Shown piece by piece: positions 57,346-64,000 of a stretch of DNA of 64,000 bases. The notes beneath the pieces were generated by a model that saw only the letters and a program-made list of their open reading frames with translations, had not been told where the DNA came from and did not search any database. Position 1 is the stretch's first letter. Each line of letters starts with the position of its first letter. A program made the position numbers and the translations under genes. This stretch comes from Malurus cyaneus samueli (taxonomy: Eukaryota > Chordata > Aves > Passeriformes > Maluridae): the NCBI GenBank assembly GCA_009741485.1, contig CM019216.1:52959943-53023942 (forward strand). The letters are read 5' to 3'.

Positions 57346-60300
57346 GGGTCAGGGTCCTCTTGTCCTGCAGCCAGGGAATGGGGCAGTGCTTTGTGGAGCC
57401 ACAGCCCTGCCTCCTGCTTGATGGGAGCCAGCAGCCACTGACAGGCATTGTTTGCTCTGCCAGGTGCTTCCTTCAGCGATGACACCTCTTGAAGCATGCA
57501 GGTTAAGGAGGATAAGCTCAGTAGGGGCAGGTGTGGAATCAGAGGTGCCAGCCAGACTGTACAGGTACTTGGAAGGCTAAAGATGGTGACAGGTACCTGT
57601 GGAATTGGGAAGAGCTCTGGTTGCAGCTCTGTTGCTCCCATCACCATGCACTACTCGTGTATTAAGTTATGGTACGTACAGGACATTCATCAATGCATGA
57701 CTGGTGGAGCAAGAGCATCCCCCCTCCACAGGAATATCTCTGCCTGCAGAGCCCCCAGACACCTCTCACTGAGCAGCCAGACCCAGTCCATTCCCTGGAG
57801 ACTGCCCAGCTTCTGGAGGCTGCAGAACCTCAAGGGAGACCCAGGAGCCCAGCATGTCCCCTGTGGCATTGCTTCCCATGACCCAGTGGCCCTGTGGAAC
57901 AATTACATCAAGCTGCTTCTGTCCCACATCCCAGGGGAGGGGGCAAATTTTGAACACTGCAGGCAGCTATGGGAGCCTGAGGGTTTGCAAATCCTCACAT
58001 TTATGTAGGAATGGCCAAGCCAGTTGGAAACATTTCATGCACATCACAGACGAGTTCCAGAGAGTGAGCAAACAACTGCCTGTTTTGGTTAGGCTGGCTG
58101 CACTTGTAAGCAAGCATCTTGTTAAACAGTGAGAAATCAAAACAATTGAACCTTCGTTAACCAAAAGCTGGAGGCAAAGCAGAAATTTCTAACAGCATCT
58201 TCTCAAGCAAGGTCAGAACATGTGATGGATCTGTCCAAATGCTAGTGCAAAGAGTTATGGGGCAGGTAAAATAGTTGTATTACTTCAAAATTAGGATGGC
58301 AGATAACTCTTCTACTGCTTCTAAGCCCAGGTAAATTCCAGGAATGTTAGTGGGTGGACCTGGTCCAAACTTAGAAGTGTTTTAGGATTTCCTCAATTTG
58401 TGTGTGCCTGGGTGATGTTTAACAGTCTTCCAGTTTTAAATAGTACACTTTTAAATTTTCCTTTTAAACTGGTTGTGTTTTCACCAGGGCACACGTTTCT
58501 CCTGCAGTGTGGCTATTACCTTTTGCAGGTTTCCATCCCACAGGTATTTTAAAAGCCAGCCTAACTTACATCACTGACATGAGGCTCTTTGCCAACCCAC
58601 TTGCTGTTGCCATCTTCTTTTACAGCTTGTTTGTGCAAGGTCGACAGACACATCCATCTCCAGAAACAGGAGAACCAGTGTCAATCACTCCTGTGTCCTG
58701 AGGGGGTCCTTCGCTGTCCTGCATGGGGAGGAAGAGGTGCAGTAGTCCCATCTTCATCTTACCTTTGGTGAAACATCTGGCTGGGAGAAATTGCATGAGG
58801 ATTCAACTACTCACCTGCTTGTTAGGATGCTGATGGGATTTGAATCCACCTTCTCTGAGGATATGGGTCTAACTCCCCTACCCAAGCTGCAGGGCAGGGG
58901 TCTGAATGTCAGGTGGGAGTGATTCTGCATATTGTATCCGTGCTTAAAAAGGAGCAACCCCAGGTGCCCCTCAGAGCTGGGACTGTGCCAAGCTCTTTCC
59001 CAGAATGGAAGCTTGAAGGCAATCCCACAATACCTAAGCACTGATTTAGTTAAAACCACAAGCTCGAACAAAGTAGTTTCTGCAGCAAGAGAAAGCATGA
59101 AGTGAGACATTAGGCATAAACTCTCCCTAGTCTCCCATACATCCTGGCAACGACAACTCTTCCCCATTTTTCATGGCCTCCTGCCTTGCAACAAACTCAT
59201 GGCTCCTTTGGGGCCTCTGGAAAAAAAAACCAACTTTCCATTGCTTCTGCCTGCATATGTTCTCCCTCCAGTCAATGTACCACAGCAATCCTTGGCCATC
59301 TTCAGTGCCAGGAGCTCCACCTGTCTCTGGGGACACAGATCCTGCTTCCCTCCCTGCTGCTCAGCCACAGCTTTTGGAACAGAAGACAGAGCACTCACAC
59401 ATACTCATGTGGGTCACTCTCCACCAGAGCTACCAGGGGTGTGTATGCTACTCAAGTGTCAGCTCTGCAGGATAACTATCTCAGGGGTCAGCCATGCCAT
59501 ACCTCCAGCAAACCAAGGGATCAAAGATTTGGGGTCCCCCCAACATCGCTGCTCTGTAGGACCTTTACACAGAGGCCTTTCAGAGGGCACTGGGCTGACC
59601 CAACATTCCCCTTCCAAGGGTCCCTTTTGTCAGACTGGGTACAATCCCCTCCTTTTCCGTAAGCATAAGGATTGTTGAAAGAAATACAACCATGGCATTT
59701 CATTTACTGACCCTTCACTTTGCCTTTCGTGGGGTGGGGGGGGGGCTCTGGTGCTGGAGACTACAGCAACCAGTAGAAAGGGGCTGCTGGGAAAAGCCAT
59801 GGGAAAAAGGGAGGTAACACCAGAAAATAAAAGTCAGATTTGCTGCTGCACATAAAAGAACACCACAAGAATGCGTTAACAGAGCAGTTGCACAGCAAGG
59901 TTTTCCCATGTCTAAGGCATATGGAAACTCTGTCGCTTCATCAGCACACAAAGTTCTGACCCAGCTGTGGTGCTGAGACACAGCCAAAGCCTTCTGGCTT
60001 GTGAGAGAACCTCCAGCCAAGGGGCTGAGCAGTGTTCAGCACTTGGCACCAGCCTGTTGCACTTCATGGAGCCAGCAAGACATCTGCAACCTCGCCATTC
60101 CAAGATGAAGCAAAGTTTTCTGCTATGGTGTCTTTTGAATGAAAGCATGTTGTTAAGAACTGTTGATTCACACCATTTGAAAACATAAAACTATATAAAA
60201 TTTTCTTCTATATGAAAAAAAGGATCTTTTCAGAGAGGTAAATCCTGCTCTCCTGTCCTCCAGTGCCAGCATCAATCTGGCACATCACCACTAAAGCCAT

Positions 60301-62940
60301 GAGCAGCAGCAAGAACAAAGGAATATTTAGAGTTCGGTTTTTCCATGCCTTCTCATTGGAGATGTTATGTCAGAACCCACATATTTAATCTTGAACACAT
60401 AAAAAGTCCATGTATCAAAACCCAAATTGTTCTTGTAAATAAATATATTCTACAGTGTTCTGTTTGCAGGGCTACAGATACATCTTTACAACTTGAATTT
60501 TAACATCTTTTTCATTGAGGGCTGGAATTATTCTTTCAAGCCTTACAGCTAAAGCACACATTTCTCAGTGCTGTGAGGCAGGTGTGCTGCTAGGGACTCT
60601 GCTGTAGTTTTACCACTGTCCAAGGGAGCCAGGCTTAATTTTCTGAGCTGCCAGCCCTCAGAACAACTCAAAGGTTCTGACATGCACCTCTTCGGGGCCA
60701 GAGTTACAAGTCAGGTTGCACCACCATGAAATGACCTCATTAGAATTTAAAGTATCTCCTATTCCTTGCAGGAGACAGGCAGAAACAGGCATAACCTGAA
60801 ATACTTTGGATATTCCCAAAGAATTTCCTAGTCTGGAACAAAACCAATGGCTAAGGTTGGAATGGCCAGATTGACATGTTCAGGAAGATTGTATCTTGAT
60901 CAACAACTGCACAGAAAAACGTGCAGCTATGTTCCCACAGTCAAATGTTCCTGCTCTGATTTGTTTGACCAACCCCCAGCTAACACATTTTATTGGAACT
61001 GATGGCCTGTACATCTCAATGAGCTCTTAAAGAGGCTTTGAGCAGCAAGTGACCCTTGTTTATCAGAGACAGGCAACTTGTTTCTGTAAAGTCTTTCCTT
61101 AGAGACCTGAACATACTCAACTCACTCTGATTTCTTCATGTTTGTACTCTGCATGTAAACTTAACTGATTTATACTAGGAATATCTGATAGCTTTACAGC
61201 AATTGTATCTTATTTCTCCCAGCTCTAATGCAGGAAGGCCAGGTCTCTTGTTTCACCACACCACATTGCTACATAAGGTCTGCGTGTCTCTTGGAAATAG
61301 AAAACACATGGTCAGACCCAAAGGCTGCTTCTCCAGAAAGGGTGAGAGGATCTCTACTTGTTCGGGGGAAAATGTGCTTCTCTAGAGGGTGAGCCAAGAG
61401 AGAAAACAGCACTGCAGGGAACTCATTCATTATTTGTCTGTGTGCTGCTCTGAGAAGAAAATGGGAGGACGGGAACAGAACTTAAAGACAACCATTTATT
61501 TGTTCCTTCAAAGTGCATGCTCCCTTACAAACTGCTGGGCTTCTCAAAAGTAACAGCACCTGTATCTTCATGATCCCCAGACTGTAAAGACAGATGCAAG
61601 TAGGGCTTTGTCTCCCCACACTTATATGGCCAGCTGAATCCAGACCACAGAAAACAAGAGTATTATGCTTCCCAGATCACAAGTCAAGAAGAGTGTTTTC
61701 ATGTGAAAACACATGCTACTGTATATTAACACCCAGTGAAAATCTTCCTGAATGCACTCAACACAAAGAGCCTGTGCTCTCCTTGACACAAGTGGAATGT
61801 CTAATGATGCTAAAAGACAAACAAACATTACAGAATCAACAGGGAGACACTTAACACTGGTACTTGAAGAACACTGTGACAGAGAATCCCATCACTAAAC
61901 AGTTATAAAGGTCATCATGTCAGTTACTTGTCTTGTAGGAGCTTATTTATGAAACAAGAGCTGTAAACCACAAACTGTGCAGAACTCGAGAGCCACAACT
62001 GAAGATGTGCTGCCCTTTTCCCCTCAAAAGCAGTGGAGCAGCAGGCCCTCAGCAGCAGAGAGCACGTGATCTTCAGGCACACCACAGTGCAGTGCTGCTG
62101 CCTTACAGTCCCCTGCAGCAACTCCCACATTACAGTCAATTAAAGGCAGATTGTGCCTATTAGGTGATCATGGGCCCCATCCAATTAAGTCTGACTAATG
62201 ACATTATTCGGAAACCCTGGATCAACAGGTTTATTTTTAAGAGGAGAAAGAGATTAATAAGAAAAATCTCTGAAGACCAAAGTCCCTGGACTGACAAATA
62301 CTCCAGCTATATCAAGAGAAACTAATCCACAAAGCATGTCTCATGCTACTCTGGACAAAGTACTGCTCACATGTTGTGCACCAGAAGCAAACAGAAATGT
62401 GTGCTGACTCCCCAATGTGTATACTCTACAAGCTGGAACCTGATAAATTCCACTTACCTGTGTCAAACCTCAGCTACAATGCCACTGAAAAGACCAGTGT
62501 GTGATACTGCACTGACAGCACTGTACATTATTTACTATTCCCCAGAATTTGTCATGAGCCCCAAGAGTGGTTTCTCCATCAGCTCTGATCATTTTCAGTT
62601 GGTAAACAGTGACATTTCCCCTGCTATACAACTGAAGCTAAAAATAGCACCTTTGATTTCATAACTTCCTGAACTTTATCAGAAATGTGTTTTATGCAGC
62701 AAGCACGAGCACTGGGAACAAACTGGGGGTACGAATGGTTGTGAAGAACCTACATAGGACCAAAGTAATTTAGGCATTGAAACAATCATCTCCTTTTTCA
62801 GGATGGAATGATGCTTTGAGCAGATTACAAAATATCATAAATTGCAAACCAATACACCCTCTTTAAAAACACATTTCCAAGAAAACAATTCAAACAGTAT
62901 ACATAGTTTTGGCGGTTTTCACGTTTGGGTTTGTTTTCTC
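57346..62940. other. Intergenic DNA, SINE to PNLDC1 3' region
   Basis: About 5.6 kb. It is GC-richer from about 57300 to 60100, with several open frames but no recognisable protein family. A G-run lies at about 59729-59747. Nothing was called. Confidence 0.7.
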
Positions 62941-62944
62941 ATAT

Positions 62945-62950
62945 TTTATT
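62945..62950 (-). terminator. Candidate polyadenylation signal for PNLDC1
   Basis: AATAAA on the minus strand about 710 bases beyond the last recognised PNLDC1 exon. It would fit a long terminal exon. Other AATAAA copies exist farther left, so use is uncertain. Confidence 0.25.
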
Positions 62951-63662
62951 GAATGAAACAAAACAAACACAAGAAATAAGATCTGTCTTCTTCACGTCTC
63001 ATCTCTAAAGTAGTCCTCTGGAGTCAACATCTAGGAGCTCCTCCAAATGCAAAGGCAAAGAGAGACCACAGTGCTACAATACCAGATATTCTAAGGGACA
63101 AGAATAATAAAATGCTGTTAGGCTACTTATATTGATTGCTTAATCTTGTTCTTATTAAACCCTGAGATTCTTTTCCAAACTATATCAAACCAGAAATGCA
63201 CCCTTCATGAACATCACTGTCACCACCTCGCAAGAGGGGTGCATTTTGAATCTGAAATTCTTCCCCACTACGAAGCTTTCAACTCAGCTAGAGTAGAAAA
63301 AAATCCACATCCATCCCACACCTGGGAGACCCTGCCTCCCTCTCATCACACTTATTAGAGCTGGTGCTACAGCTCATTAAGATTACTACCTGTCTGCTGT
63401 GACATGTGCTGTGACAGCACATATGTAGTTTTGTGCTATCCAAGGCATAACATTCCAGGGTTAACCATTATCAAGATTAAAGTCCATGGGCCCAGGACTG
63501 AAAGCCCAGCAGTCGGCAAGCAAACCTCCTTCTGAGCCCCTTGTTGCCCCGAGGGGTTGGCAGGAGGACACTGCAAACACGTGGCAGGCTGCTGCGATGC
63601 CAGGGCCTCCGACCCGAAAGGAAAGCTTCTCCCCTCCCCATTCCCGTGCTTTCGCAACTCAC

Positions 63663-63761
63663 TGCAGCAGGCAGTTCACGCTCGGCGAGTGCCTCCAGTG
63701 GCGGTAGACGGAGACCTGCAGGTGAGGGTGGTGCCTGTAATCCCGCAGGACGAGCCTGACG
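63663..63761 (-). CDS. PNLDC1: PNLDC1, near-terminal coding exon
   Basis: 99 nt, acceptor TTTCATTGCAG, entering at phase 2. With the previous exon it encodes VRLVLRDYRHHPHLQ, then VSVYRHWRHSPSVNCLLQ. I align this with human PNLDC1 ...NVLKEYRDHPTL... and YRYWRHSPDVNCLLQ. PNLDC1 is a DEDD-family PARN-like 3'-5' exoribonuclease that trims piRNA 3' ends in germ cells. The exon meets GTGAGT, which would make a strong donor after CTGCA. Without splicing, the same bases read CAG TGA, so the protein could end here at NCLLQ. The hydrophobic C-terminal tail of the mammalian protein was not found. Confidence 0.9.
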
Positions 63762-63916
63762 CTGCAATGAAAGCACAGCTTGAGCCGGAGCCCGCAGGCT
63801 ACTTACAGCTCAGGGCAGGAATTTCTACCCAAGAGCTGTCATAGCAGAGAGAGAATGGACCAAGGCTTGGATTAAAGGAACAAAGGACTGAAAATTGAGA
63901 GTTCCTGATCACTTAC
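63762..63916 (-). other. PNLDC1 intron
   Basis: A 155-bp intron with GTAAGT donor and TTGCAG acceptor on the minus strand. Confidence 0.9.
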
Positions 63917-64000
63917 TGCTTGTATTTATTGGAGAGAAGAATGAACTGGTTCTTTGAAAGCCGTCTGACATCAAAGCGACAACGAGCTTTAAACTCTTGG
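63917..64000 (-). CDS. PNLDC1: PNLDC1, exon cut by the window edge
   Basis: 84 nt are visible, ending ...AAGCA|GTAAGTG. It reads QEFKARCRFDVRRLSKNQF, then ILLSNKYK, closely matching human REFQNLCKFDVRRLTRSQF and ILLSNKYK as I recall them. The phase fits the next exon exactly. The nuclease domain with its DEDD residues lies beyond the right edge. Confidence 0.93.

Noticed and set aside
57496..58008. 170-codon open frame (+) near the SINE, and similar frames at 59186-59678
   Set aside because: No known family and no exon-like boundaries; the region is simply GC-richer than its surroundings.
63477..63586. Terminal PNLDC1 exon after the acceptor TTTGCAG
   Set aside because: Phase is open, but the encoded tail (ending FQSWAHGL) is basic and unlike the hydrophobic tail of known PNLDC1.

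Overview
This window is vertebrate nuclear DNA, most likely from a songbird or a close relative. The evidence is spliced genes with GT-AG introns, one promoter CpG island, several truncated CR1 LINEs with the (ATTCTGTG)n-type tail, two avian ERVL-like solo LTRs, and a tRNA-Ile/CR1 composite SINE of the type I know from passerines. Species cannot be fixed from the sequence alone.

Three genes, all on the minus strand, make up the coding content. (1) Positions 1-26475 hold the 5' third of IGF2R, the cation-independent mannose-6-phosphate receptor. Sixteen exons can be placed to the base, and all splice phases agree. They encode about 730 residues: the signal peptide, extracytoplasmic repeats 1 to 4 and most of repeat 5. 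The gene leaves the window on the left, inside intron 16. (2) Positions 40624-41613 hold an intact 329-codon MAS1, the Mas G-protein-coupled receptor, in one coding exon. (3) At the right edge, 63663-64000, are two C-terminal exons of PNLDC1, the PARN-like 3'-5' exoribonuclease that trims piRNA precursors. The order PNLDC1-MAS1-IGF2R is the one I know from human 6q25.

Layout: 1-26376 is IGF2R introns and exons, with three CR1 fragments in introns 15, 11 and 2. About 26050-26760 is the IGF2R CpG island and promoter, carrying three E-boxes of the CLEAR (TFEB/TFE3) type. A CR1 copy lies against its upstream edge. From 27200 to 40460 is intergenic DNA with two different solo LTRs. From 41650 to 63660 is AT-rich intergenic DNA with a pentanucleotide microsatellite, a perfect 20-bp-arm palindrome and the SINE.

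The most checkable oddities are: the IGF2R signal-peptide frame has no in-frame ATG near it, so a 1-nt discrepancy in a G run is likely; the CLEAR-type E-box cluster; the intact M6P-binding quartet of repeat 3; the 20-bp palindrome; and an in-frame TGA that overlaps the splice donor after the last recognised PNLDC1 exon. I found no unknown multi-gene system; this is a conserved vertebrate locus with avian repeats.
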